Positions 32,125 to 39,253 of a DNA stretch of 56,124 bases are shown here, in pieces. The notes beneath the pieces were generated by a model, which saw only the letters and a program-made list of their open reading frames with translations, did not search any database and was not told where the DNA came from. Location of the stretch: the IMG/VR virus record IMGVR_UViG_3300009168_000013, positions 1 through 56,124 of that record, one strand, 5' to 3'. The DNA comes from a virus. A program made the position numbers and the translations under genes. Within the stretch, counting starts at the first letter, position 1, and each line of letters starts with the position of its first letter.

Positions 32125-32498
32125 CCGACACCATGCACGTCCTCTCCCAGGCGGAGGTGGAGCACCAGATCGTCCAGGTGGACTCGGCCCTCGCCGCCGA
32201 GACGGCCCGGTACGCCGGGCTGGCCGAGGCCGCCGCCGACGCCGAAGCCGACTACAAGTTGGCCCAGGCTCAGGGCGCCATGACGATCGCCGCCCGGGGC
32301 GACCCACCGGCCAACCGGGGCGGCCCTTCCGTCGCCGAGAAGGACGCTGAGGTGCTCCTCGGCTGCCACCGGGAGTACCGCTCGCACCTGCTCCTCGCCG
32401 CCCGCCTGGACGCCACCCGGGAGGCTCTCCGCTCGCTCCGCACCCGCCTCGACGCCCTGCGGACCATCGCAGCGAACATTCGGGCGGCTGGCGGCTAA
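32121..32498 (+). CDS. Coiled-coil-like protein, 125 aa
   Basis: GTG overlaps the methyltransferase stop. Almost all helical: MHVLSQAEVEHQIVQVDSAL, AETARYAGLAEAAADAEADY, and LLAARLDATREALRSLRTRL with heptad-like Leu spacing. No catalytic motif. Could be an assembly or accessory protein of the methyltransferase operon. Confidence 0.55.
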   Translation: MTDTMHVLSQAEVEHQIVQVDSALAAETARYAGLAEAAADAEADYKLAQAQGAMTIAARGDPPANRGGPSVAEKDAEVLLGCHREYRSHLLLAARLDATREALRSLRTRLDALRTIAANIRAAGG

Positions 32499-32501
32499 GG
32501 T
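32496..32501 (+). promoter_or_regulatory. -10 box TAAGGT overlapping a stop codon
   Basis: TAA of the preceding stop doubles as the box; GTG 6 nt later at 32508. Confidence 0.4.
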
Positions 32502-32507
32502 CGGGCC

Positions 32508-32750
32508 GTGACCGACACGCCCCCGGTCGACGACGACTTCGGCGACTTCACCGACGACGACGCTGTCGACTCCGCCCCGCCCGACGCTGAGGCCCTCGCC
32601 CGCCGCTTCTACGCAGAGCGCCACCGCCTCGCCCCCGACCCGACCCGGGCCGCCTCCCTCGACGACCTCCACCCGTTCGAGCGCGCACTGGTCGTCTACG
32701 TGTTCGCCGTGCTGATCGTGCGGCTCGCCCGGGAGTGGCGGCCCACCTGA
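32508..32750 (+). CDS. Small acidic protein, 80 aa
   Basis: Leaderless GTG. Strongly acidic N-terminal half (PPVDDDFGDFTDDDAVDSAP), then a helical end with FERALVVYVFAVLIVRLARE. Could mask a basic partner or mimic DNA, but only composition supports this. Confidence 0.5.
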   Translation: MTDTPPVDDDFGDFTDDDAVDSAPPDAEALARRFYAERHRLAPDPTRAASLDDLHPFERALVVYVFAVLIVRLAREWRPT

Positions 32751-33127
32751 TGGGCGCCATCTGTCGGGAATACATGGGCTACCGGGACCCCAAGGGCTAC
32801 GGGCAGCGAGCCCGGGGCCGCTGGGGCACCGGCCAGGTCCACCGGCAGGTGTGGATCATGGCCTTCGGCCCGATCCCGCCCGGCCTCGTCGTCATGCACA
32901 CCTGCGACAACCCGCCCTGCTTCCTCCTGGCCCACCTTCGTCTCGGGACGACGACCGAGAACCAGGCCGACATGGCCGCCAAGGGACGGGGCAGGCCCCG
33001 GCTCCTGCCCGACGACGACCCCTGCTCCGAGTGCGGCCTGCCCCGCTCCCGCCGTCCCGACGGGCGGCTCCGCTGTCTCCCCTGCCACGCTCGAAGGAGG
33101 GCCGAATCATTGGCGCCATCTGGCTAG
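32750..33127 (+). CDS. HNH endonuclease with zinc tail, 125 aa
   Basis: ATG overlaps the preceding stop. GQVHRQVWIMAFGPIPPGLV and VMHTCDNPPCFLLAHL fit the phage HNH_3 family (HRxVW, HxCDNPxCxxxxHL), with the Asn in TTENQADMAAKGR. The C-terminus CSECGLPRSRRPDGRLRCLPC adds a zinc ribbon. Similar free-standing HNH genes are self-spreading. Its end overlaps the start region of the endolysin gene. Confidence 0.8.
   Translation: MGAICREYMGYRDPKGYGQRARGRWGTGQVHRQVWIMAFGPIPPGLVVMHTCDNPPCFLLAHLRLGTTTENQADMAAKGRGRPRLLPDDDPCSECGLPRSRRPDGRLRCLPCHARRRAESLAPSG
33094..33100 (+). promoter_or_regulatory. Strong Shine-Dalgarno before an unusual start
   Basis: AAGGAGG, eight nt before the in-frame ATT at 33109 of the endolysin gene. 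No ATG, GTG or TTG in that frame lies at a suitable distance. Confidence 0.6.
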
Positions 33128-34029
33128 ACGGCTCGACCCCCGGCTACCCCAACCTGCTCTCCGTCCTGACGTCGGGCGGCATGTCGGCCTCCGGCTACCC
33201 GGGCTGGGAGCGCAACTCGCGCAGCAGCGGCGGCTTCGAGCAGTTGCTCGGCATCGTCGCCCACCACACCGCCTCCGACACCTCTCCCGCCAACGACCTC
33301 AACTACATGGTCAACGGCCCGGACAACCCGATCAGCAACGGCCTCCTCGACCGCTCCGGCCACTTCACGATCATCGCCGGGGGAGCCTCCAACCACGCAG
33401 GGAAGGGCGGCGGCTCGGCGGAGGGCGGCGGCACCACCTGGCACTGCTCCAAGGGGACCGTCCCCGCCGACTCCGGCAACTCCCGCTGCTTCGGCATCGA
33501 GGCCGCCAACAACGGCGTCGGCCAGCCCTGGCCGCAGGACCAGCAGGACGCCTACACGCTGATGTGCGCCCTCCTCTCCAACGCCTACGGCCTGGTGATG
33601 CCCTCCGACCTCCGAAGCCACGCAGAGTGGTCGCCACCCCGCAAGATCGACCCTCGTGGCCCCGCCAAGTGGCAGCCCGCCAACGCCAACTCCCCCTGGG
33701 CGATGGACGGCTTCCGCTCCGACGTCGCTGCGCGCATGGTCGGCGTGCCGCCCGGCCCCTCCCCGACTGGAGACTTGATGCTCACCCTGTTCCACTCCAA
33801 GCAGTTCAACGCGAAGTTCATGGGGCTGGTCGACTCCCGGGGCTTCGGCCACACCGTCTCCTGGGTCGACAACGAGTCGATCTACAACTGGTACAAGAAC
33901 GACCTCAAGACCCGGATGCAGGAGGTGGCCCTCTCCGACATGGGCAACCTGTTCCTCGTCGGCATGCTGCCCGAGGGCGACGCCCTGCACACCTGGGTCC
34001 CCTCCGACTTCGCCCCCTGGTCACACTGA
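33109..34029 (+). CDS. Endolysin, N-acetylmuramoyl-L-alanine amidase, 306 aa
   Basis: Amidase_2 family. Zinc ligands are visible: IVAHHTAS (first His), ASNHAGKGG, and HAEWSPPRKIDPRG (third ligand and catalytic Lys). GIEAANNGVGQPWP is a typical core block. The C-terminal ~90 residues (TLFHSKQFNAKFMGLVDSRG, LSDMGNLFLVG) form a separate domain that may bind the cell wall. An in-frame ATT at 33109 has AAGGAGG at ideal distance and adds the plausible WLDGSTPGYPNLL segment; the first ATG, at 33181, has no ribosome site. No signal peptide, so release needs a holin. Cleaves the bond between muramic acid and L-alanine. Confidence 0.85.
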   Translation: MGAIWLDGSTPGYPNLLSVLTSGGMSASGYPGWERNSRSSGGFEQLLGIVAHHTASDTSPANDLNYMVNGPDNPISNGLLDRSGHFTIIAGGASNHAGKGGGSAEGGGTTWHCSKGTVPADSGNSRCFGIEAANNGVGQPWPQDQQDAYTLMCALLSNAYGLVMPSDLRSHAEWSPPRKIDPRGPAKWQPANANSPWAMDGFRSDVAARMVGVPPGPSPTGDLMLTLFHSKQFNAKFMGLVDSRGFGHTVSWVDNESIYNWYKNDLKTRMQEVALSDMGNLFLVGMLPEGDALHTWVPSDFAPWSH

Positions 34030-34056
34030 GGCAGCCATGCCAGGTGGCGATCCGCC

Positions 34057-34076
34057 GCTCAGCGGCTATGCTGAGC
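34057..34076 (+). promoter_or_regulatory. Operator-like inverted repeat around the -10 box TATGCT
   Basis: GCTCAG (34057-34062) and CTGAGC (34071-34076) form a perfect 6-bp repeat around CGGCTATG. TATGCT at 34067-34072 is the -10, 6 nt before the ATG at 34079. A regulator bound here would cover the box, and the first gene encodes an HTH protein. Confidence 0.5.
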
Positions 34077-34078
34077 CC

Positions 34079-34375
34079 ATGCCTACCGCAACCCTCTCCA
34101 CGCCCACCCGGCGGCGCAACCCTCGTGGTCAGCCGCTCACGCCCGAGGCCCGCTCCCTCCTCGTCGACCTGACCCAGACGCAGCACCGCATCAACGAAGG
34201 TGCGCGCATGGTCGCCGAAGGTACGGAGGCCCGGCGCCGCCTGCTCTGGGACCTCTACCACGAGCGGGGCATCAGCCAGACCGACCTCGCCGAGTGGCTC
34301 TCCGCCGCCGGGGAGCCCATCGGCCCCGACCTCGTGCAGAAGGCGCTCCGGGCCGTGCGGGAGACGGGCCTGTAG
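34079..34375 (+). CDS. Helix-turn-helix regulator, first gene of the hypermodification operon, 98 aa
   Basis: Leaderless ATG. RRRLLWDLYHERGISQTDLAEW continues with LSAAGEPIGPDLVQKALR, a standard two-helix unit where GISQ and IGPD lead into the turn and the recognition helix. Similar to the short HTH proteins before phage operons. A preceding basic segment (TRRRNPRG) could also bind DNA. With the inverted repeat at its own -10, negative autoregulation of the operon is the likely role. Confidence 0.7.
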   Translation: MPTATLSTPTRRRNPRGQPLTPEARSLLVDLTQTQHRINEGARMVAEGTEARRRLLWDLYHERGISQTDLAEWLSAAGEPIGPDLVQKALRAVRETGL

Positions 34376-34379
34376 CCCG

Positions 34380-35000
34380 ATGGCTGTCCTGGCTCAGACC
34401 TACGAGCCTGCCTGCCCCATCGACTCCCTCTCCGAGCACCCCGCCAACCCCCGGGTCGGCGACATGGAGGCCCTCGGCGAGTCGATCCGGGTCAACGGCT
34501 TCTACGGGGCCGTCGTGGCGCAGGTGTCCACCCGCCACGTCCTGGCGGGCAACCACCGCCTCCGCAAGGACGCCGAGCAGGGCGCCACCACGATCCCGGT
34601 GCTCTGGGTCGACGTGGACGACGACCTGGCCCTCCGCATCCTCGTCGGCGACAACCGCTTCCCGGCCCTCGCCGGGTACGACGACTCCGGGCTGGCCCGG
34701 CTCCTCGGCTCGCTCCTCGGCGTGCCCGCCGGGCTCCTCGGCACCGGCTACTCGGCCGACGCTGCGGACCTCCTGCTGCGCCTCCTGGCCGAGGGGGACT
34801 CGCATGGTGCTGTCGCCCCGGGGCTGACGCCGGGGGAGCGAGAGGAAGCCTGGGCGGCCTCTGCGATGCAATCCCTGGTGCTGCCCTACCCGCCCGCCGA
34901 CCACGACGCCGTCGCCTCCGCCATCGACGCCGCCGGGCACCCTGCGGAATCACGCTCGGACACGGTGCTGCGCCTCCTCCGGGCGGCCACCAGTGCGTGA
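34380..35000 (+). CDS. ParB-like nuclease-domain protein 1, 206 aa
   Basis: ATG five bases after the HTH gene. ParB/Srx-type fold: CPIDSLSEHPANPRVGDMEA, LGESIRVNGFYGAVVAQ, HVLAGNHRLRKDAEQG (GxHRxxA-like box) and DLALRILVGDNRFPALAGYD. The C-terminal half has LRLLAEGDSHG and SLVLPYPPADHDAVASAIDA. ParB-like domains accompany TET/JBP genes in predicted phage DNA-modification clusters, where they may bring the enzymes to DNA or act as CTP/ATP switches. Overlaps the dioxygenase gene by eight bases. Paralogue of the gene at 35841. Confidence 0.8.
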   Translation: MAVLAQTYEPACPIDSLSEHPANPRVGDMEALGESIRVNGFYGAVVAQVSTRHVLAGNHRLRKDAEQGATTIPVLWVDVDDDLALRILVGDNRFPALAGYDDSGLARLLGSLLGVPAGLLGTGYSADAADLLLRLLAEGDSHGAVAPGLTPGEREEAWAASAMQSLVLPYPPADHDAVASAIDAAGHPAESRSDTVLRLLRAATSA

Positions 35001-35844
35001 GGTCGCCCTGTACCGCTGCCCGGTCAACGTCGCCCCTCGCTCGCAGGCCGACCCCCCGGGGCCAGGTGCTGTCGTGCTCGACGGCGACGTGCTCCTGCGG
35101 GACGCCGACTCCGGGGCCGCCGTCGCCCTCCAGGCTGTCGCCGCCCGAGGCCCCGCCACCATCATCGCCTCGCTGCTGCGCCACCTGGCCTGGGCGGAGC
35201 GCGCACCCCGGTACGGGGCCGTGGCGACGGGGGAGTCTCGCCTCTCGGGCATCGCCGTCTCCAACAGCGTGTTCGGCGCTCTCCCGCCGGTGCCGCTGCG
35301 CCGCCGGTACGGCTGCTGCCGGGCCGCCCTCGACACCGACCGGCCCGACCTCGTCTCCCACCTCTCCCATGTCGCCGTGCTCTCCGCCGCCCTCGCCGCC
35401 GACGTCCTCCCCGACGAGTTCGCCGCCTGGGCCGCCGCCGTGGAGGCCCGGGTCCCTGCGGCCTGGCGCATGGCCGACACCCTCTGGACCTCCGGCGTCA
35501 TCAACAACAACTCTGCCCACCCCTACCACCGGGACGCCTCCAACGTCCGGGGCTCCTGGTCGGCGATGCTCTCGATGAAGGCGCACCTGGAGGGCGGCTG
35601 GCTCCACCTGCCCGACTACGGCTGCTACCTCGCCGTGCCCGACGGCGCCCTCACCCTGTTCGACGGCGGGCTCCTCCTCCACGGCGTCACGCCCTTCCGG
35701 CTCACCAAGCCCTCCGGGTACCGCTTCACCGTCGTCTACTACGCCCGGGCCGGGCTCTCCGCCTGCGCGCAAGACCCGGCGGAGGAGCCTGCGAGAGCCG
35801 CGAGAGTCGCCTACGAGGCCGCACGAGCCCGGGTCCAGCCATGA
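34993..35844 (+). CDS. TET/JBP-type 2-oxoglutarate, Fe(II) DNA dioxygenase, 283 aa
   Basis: GTG overlaps the first ParB-like gene. The conserved double-stranded beta-helix core lies at ~165-252. HPYHRDASN (176-184) gives the iron ligands His179 and Asp181, and Asn184 is typical of the TET/JBP group; HGVTPF holds the distal ligand His230; GYRFTVVYY has Arg244 for 2-oxoglutarate. GGWLHLPDYG (201-210) is the expected strand. The N-terminal ~100 residues include FGALPPVPLRRR, also seen in this group. These enzymes hydroxylate 5-methylcytosine (TET) or thymine (JBP) in DNA. Which base is used here is open, because no C5 methyltransferase is seen. Confidence 0.85.
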   Translation: MREVALYRCPVNVAPRSQADPPGPGAVVLDGDVLLRDADSGAAVALQAVAARGPATIIASLLRHLAWAERAPRYGAVATGESRLSGIAVSNSVFGALPPVPLRRRYGCCRAALDTDRPDLVSHLSHVAVLSAALAADVLPDEFAAWAAAVEARVPAAWRMADTLWTSGVINNNSAHPYHRDASNVRGSWSAMLSMKAHLEGGWLHLPDYGCYLAVPDGALTLFDGGLLLHGVTPFRLTKPSGYRFTVVYYARAGLSACAQDPAEEPARAARVAYEAARARVQP

Positions 35845-36419
35845 TCGAGCGCCAGACGTTCCACGCCGACTACCCGCTCGCAGACCTCGTGCCCCACCCG
35901 GACAACCCTCGCCGGGGCGACGTGCTCTCCCTGGCGGAGGCCATCGAGGCCCTCGGCTTCTACGGGGCGATCTACCTCCACGGCGACTCCTCCGTCGTGC
36001 TGGCGGGCTGGCACCGGGTCCTGGCCCTCCACGCCACCGGCGTCACCGCCGCCCCGGTCATCCGCCTCTACTGCTCCGACGCCACCGCCCTCCGGGTGAT
36101 GCTGGCCGACAACCGCATCGGCGACCTCGGCCATGAGGACCCGCTGCTCCTCGGCGACGCCCTGGCCGCCCTGGCCGCCTCGCCGCTGGGCCTGGCGGGC
36201 ACCGGGTACACGGAGGACGACCTGGCCGACCTGATGGCCGCCGCCGAGGCCGCCTCGCCCTGGGGCTCCTCGGTCGCTCAGGGCGGCGAGTCACGCTCCC
36301 TGGTGCTCCTGTACGACGCCGCCGGGCTGCGCGAGGTCGTCGGCCACATCGACGCTCTCTGCTCCCGCTGGGGCCTCGACTCGGCTGCTGCTGTCGTGCG
36401 CCGCCTCGTGCTCTCGTGA
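35841..36419 (+). CDS. ParB-like nuclease-domain protein 2, 192 aa
   Basis: ATG overlaps the dioxygenase stop by four bases. Contains PLADLVPHPDNPRRGDVL, EALGFYGAIYLHGDSSVVLA, GWHRVLALHATG and ALRVMLADNRIGDLGHED, the same order as the gene at 34380. C-termini are also alike (SLVLLYDAAGLREVVGHIDA against SLVLPYPPADHDAV). The pair probably arose by duplication and may form a heterodimer clamp around the modified DNA. The box here is GWHR instead of GNHR. Confidence 0.8.
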   Translation: MIERQTFHADYPLADLVPHPDNPRRGDVLSLAEAIEALGFYGAIYLHGDSSVVLAGWHRVLALHATGVTAAPVIRLYCSDATALRVMLADNRIGDLGHEDPLLLGDALAALAASPLGLAGTGYTEDDLADLMAAAEAASPWGSSVAQGGESRSLVLLYDAAGLREVVGHIDALCSRWGLDSAAAVVRRLVLS

Positions 36420-36967
36420 GGGGAGCCCTGTACGTCATCGGCCCTCCCGGCTCCGGCAAGTCTCTCGGCCTCGTGACGGCTCTCGGCCTCGCCGGGCTCC
36501 TGCCCCAGACCTCCGCCGATCAGCCCTTCGCCATGACGCTGCACAACTCCCTCGACGGCACCCGGCCCACCTGGGTCCTGGGCCGCCCTGGTGGCCCCTT
36601 CTCCGGCACCGACGCTCTCGCCATGAACGTCGCCCCTCGTGTCAGAGAGTGGCTCCTGGGGGCCTCTCCGGCGGCCGTGGCGGCTGAGGGCGACCGCCTC
36701 GCCAACCCGGTCACCCTCGACGCCCTCTGGCACGCCTTCCCGACGGGCCGCCTCGCCGTGCTCGACCTCCCGCCCGCCCTCTCCTGGGACCGCATGGTGC
36801 GCCGGGCCGAAGCCCTGGGCCGCCCGCCGCAGAGCGAATCCTGGTGGAAGGGGAGGGTCACCAAGACCCTGAACCTGGCTGCGCGCTACGCCGACATCGC
36901 CGTCCGGGTCGACGCCACCGGCTCGCCCGACGACGTCGCCGAGGCCCTCGTGCCGCTCCTCCCGTAG
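36416..36967 (+). CDS. P-loop kinase, putative modified-base kinase, 183 aa
   Basis: GTG overlaps the ParB-like stop. Walker A is GPPGSGKS (9-16). The rest follows the phage DNA base kinase type: NSLDGTRPTWVLGR, a long insert with MNVAPRVREWL, TGRLAVLDLPPALSWDRMV, and an ADIAVRVDATGSPDDVAEAL end. Such kinases activate 5-hydroxymethyl pyrimidines in DNA with a (pyro)phosphate for the next enzyme. Direct coupling to an aGPT-PPlase-like gene is the strongest argument for this role. Confidence 0.75.
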   Translation: MRGALYVIGPPGSGKSLGLVTALGLAGLLPQTSADQPFAMTLHNSLDGTRPTWVLGRPGGPFSGTDALAMNVAPRVREWLLGASPAAVAAEGDRLANPVTLDALWHAFPTGRLAVLDLPPALSWDRMVRRAEALGRPPQSESWWKGRVTKTLNLAARYADIAVRVDATGSPDDVAEALVPLLP

Positions 36968-38070
36968 TGGACCTCTCCGGCGTCGACCTGCGCGCAACGG
37001 CCTACCGCCGGGAGACGTTCCTCCGCTCCTGGGAGTTCACCCTCACCTACGGCACCCACCCGGGCTGCGTCTACCTGGCCTGGCCCACCCTCACCCGGCT
37101 CCTCTCCTGGTCGCCGGAGGAGGCCCTCTGGTACGCCTTCATCAACGGCAACACCCAGCACCCCGCCACCTCCCTCGTGCTCTGGCACGCTGCCCCGCTG
37201 CCCCGCCACGCCGACCGCCTGGTCGACGCCTGGCGCTCCCTGTACGGCTCCCTGGCCTTCGACACCGACCGCCGGTACCACCGCAAGGCGCTCCCCGCCG
37301 CCGTGCTGTCGTACCTCGGCCTCATCGGCGGCGGAAGCCAGGAGGCCTTCTGGCGGGCTCGGGCTGGGGAGGGCTGGGCCTCGTGCTGGGCCTCGGCCCG
37401 CTCCGTCGCCACCTTCGGCCGCCTCTCGGCCTGGTCGTACCTGGAGTACGTCCGGCTCTGCGGCATCGCCCTCGACGCCGACTCGCTCATGCTCACCGAC
37501 CGTGACGGCTCCCGCTCGCACCGCAACGGCCTGGCCATCGTCGAGGGCTCCGACGACCTGGACTGGCACGCCTCCAACCTCGGCTACCGTGGCTACCAGG
37601 CGGCGGACCTGGAGCGTCTGGCGGACCTGGGGGAGGGCCTGCTGGCCGACATGCACCTGCGCGCAGCGGGGCAGCCCTGGGCCGCCGACGTCTCCCGGCT
37701 CACGCTGGAGTCGGCCCTCTGCACGTACAAGGGATGGCACCGCCCCGACCGGCGCTACCCCAACGTCTACGCCGACATGATGCACGACCGCCTGGTCGCC
37801 GCCGAGGCCGCCCATCCGACGGTCGACTTCTCCCCTCTCTGGGCCGCCCGGGCCGCCGTGCTGCCCGCCACGCTGCGGCTGGAAGATTCCCCCGGGGACC
37901 CGGGGCTGGGGCCTCTCAAGCAGAACTTCTACCGGCTCTCCGGGCGGCAGCACACCCTCGGCCTCCGCTGGCCCGATATGCTGTCTGACCTGGACGGACG
38001 CCTCGCCGACGGCTCGCTCGGGACCTTCCGCTCTCCCCGGGACATAGGCCGTTCGGCTCATCTCGCGTAG
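36967..38070 (+). CDS. Alpha-glutamyl/putrescinyl-thymine pyrophosphorylase-like protein, 367 aa
   Basis: GTG overlaps the kinase stop. Residues: LTYGTHPGCVYLAW (~26-39), FINGNTQHPATSL (58-70), LAFDTDRRYHRKALP (96-110), FGRLSAWSYLEYVR (150-163), LTDRDGSRSHRNGLA (176-190) and ESALCTYKGWHRPDRRYP (248-265). These are the blocks of the aGPT-PPlase family, which replaces a pyrophosphate on 5-hydroxymethyl-pyrimidine in DNA with an amine or amino acid. Conserved Arg/His/Asp residues appear intact. It would be the last step after dioxygenase and kinase. The amine donor is not known here; the 23993 enzyme or host metabolites are possibilities. Confidence 0.8.
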   Translation: MDLSGVDLRATAYRRETFLRSWEFTLTYGTHPGCVYLAWPTLTRLLSWSPEEALWYAFINGNTQHPATSLVLWHAAPLPRHADRLVDAWRSLYGSLAFDTDRRYHRKALPAAVLSYLGLIGGGSQEAFWRARAGEGWASCWASARSVATFGRLSAWSYLEYVRLCGIALDADSLMLTDRDGSRSHRNGLAIVEGSDDLDWHASNLGYRGYQAADLERLADLGEGLLADMHLRAAGQPWAADVSRLTLESALCTYKGWHRPDRRYPNVYADMMHDRLVAAEAAHPTVDFSPLWAARAAVLPATLRLEDSPGDPGLGPLKQNFYRLSGRQHTLGLRWPDMLSDLDGRLADGSLGTFRSPRDIGRSAHLA

Positions 38071-38115
38071 AATCTTCGCGCAGAGGTTGTGTTCCCGCCG
38101 GGCGGCGGCTAATCT
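38050..38115 (+). promoter_or_regulatory. Long repeated promoter, copy 3
   Basis: CGTTCGGC at 38050-38057, -35 TTGTGT at 38087-38092, spacer TCCCGCCGGGCGGCGGC (17 nt), TAATCT at 38110-38115, ATG 6 nt later. It begins inside the last codons of the previous gene. Confidence 0.85.
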
Positions 38116-38121
38116 ACCTAC

Positions 38122-39162
38122 ATGACCGTTCAACTCACCTCCGCTCGGGCCTTCGGCGTCGAGATCGAGTGCCACTCCCGGCTGTCGTTCGACACCCTCG
38201 CCCGTACCCTCTCGGCTGCCACCGGCCTCCAGTTTGAAGTTCAGGGCTGGTCGCAGCACACCACCGCTGCCCGGGGCCACAACCGGGGCACCTGGAAGAT
38301 CGTCCCCGACGGCTCGCTGAGCCACACCACCGGCAAGGAGGTCGTCTCCCCGGTGCTGTCGGGCGACGAGGGTGCCCGCCAGGTCACCGCCGTCCTGACC
38401 GCCCTTCGGGACGCCGGGGCGACCGTCGACCGGGCCTGCGGCATGCACGTCCACCACGACGCCAACGACATCACGGTCGACGGCATGGTGCGGCTGGTCG
38501 AGGGCTTCGCCGCCCGCCAGGTCAGCCTCATGGACCGCTTCGTCTCCCCGAGCCGCCGCAACGGCCGCTGGGCCTCACGGCTCTCCGGGGCCGAGGTCCG
38601 CACGGCGACCAACGCCCTCTCCAACGGCTACGCCGCTGCCCAGCGTGGCACCTGCGGAGTGGACCGCTACCGGGCACTCAACCTCCTCGCCTACGCCTCC
38701 TACGGCACGGTGGAGTTCCGCCAGCACCAGGGGACGCTGAACGCCTCCAAGGTGCTCGCCTGGGTCGCCCTCGGCCAGGCCATCGTCGAGGCCGCCATCG
38801 ACGGGACGCTCCCGGGGATGCAGACCTCGATCGAGTTCCTCAACGAGGCTGTCGGCTCCGGGCTCATGCACGGCTCGGCCGCCCGCTCGCTCACCCGCCG
38901 GGCCGCCGCCTTCGGCTTCGACGCTCCGGCCATCACGGCTCGCTCCTCGATGAGCCGCGCAGCGCAGGGTCGCCGCACCCGGGTCGCCAACGTCTCGGAG
39001 GAGACGGATGCCGAGGCCTTCCACCTCCGCTCGGCGGGGCGCACCTGGCGTCAGGTCGCCGAGGCACTCGGGCTCGCCCGGGAGTCGTCGGCCCGCACGG
39101 CCGCCGGTCGCCACTCGGCCCGCATCGGCGCCTCGGTCGGGTACGTCCCGACCGGGGCCTGA
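38122..39162 (+). CDS. Amidoligase-family protein (COOH-NH2 ligase), 346 aa
   Basis: Leaderless ATG. FGVEIECHS (11-19), CGMHVHHDA (106-114) and VEFRQHQGTLN (197-207) are the three signature blocks of the phage amidoligase family (glutamine-synthetase-like fold): metal-binding Glu pair, H-x-H and the E-x-R...G strand. They join an amine to a carboxylate using ATP. The C-terminal ~70 residues, with LRSAGRTWRQVAEALGLAR, read as a helix-turn-helix, an added domain that may bind DNA. Family neighbourhoods with glutamine amidotransferase and cyclotransferase are known from comparative genomics; the substrate is not. Confidence 0.8.
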   Translation: MTVQLTSARAFGVEIECHSRLSFDTLARTLSAATGLQFEVQGWSQHTTAARGHNRGTWKIVPDGSLSHTTGKEVVSPVLSGDEGARQVTAVLTALRDAGATVDRACGMHVHHDANDITVDGMVRLVEGFAARQVSLMDRFVSPSRRNGRWASRLSGAEVRTATNALSNGYAAAQRGTCGVDRYRALNLLAYASYGTVEFRQHQGTLNASKVLAWVALGQAIVEAAIDGTLPGMQTSIEFLNEAVGSGLMHGSAARSLTRRAAAFGFDAPAITARSSMSRAAQGRRTRVANVSEETDAEAFHLRSAGRTWRQVAEALGLARESSARTAAGRHSARIGASVGYVPTGA

Positions 39163-39187
39163 CCCCCCAGGAATCTCCGCCGCCAGG

Positions 39188-39216
39188 TTGTGTTCCCGCC
39201 TGGCGGCGGCTAGTCT
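39188..39216 (+). promoter_or_regulatory. Long repeated promoter, copy 4 (no upstream box)
   Basis: -35 TTGTGT at 39188-39193, spacer TCCCGCCTGGCGGCGGC (17 nt), TAGTCT at 39211-39216. AATCTCCGCCGCCAGG is kept upstream, but CGTTCGGC is missing. A ~37-nt leader with AAAGGA precedes GTG 39254, so this copy is leadered. Confidence 0.75.
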
Positions 39217-39253
39217 ACCCCTACCACCACGACGTCTCGAAAGGACTCCGCCA

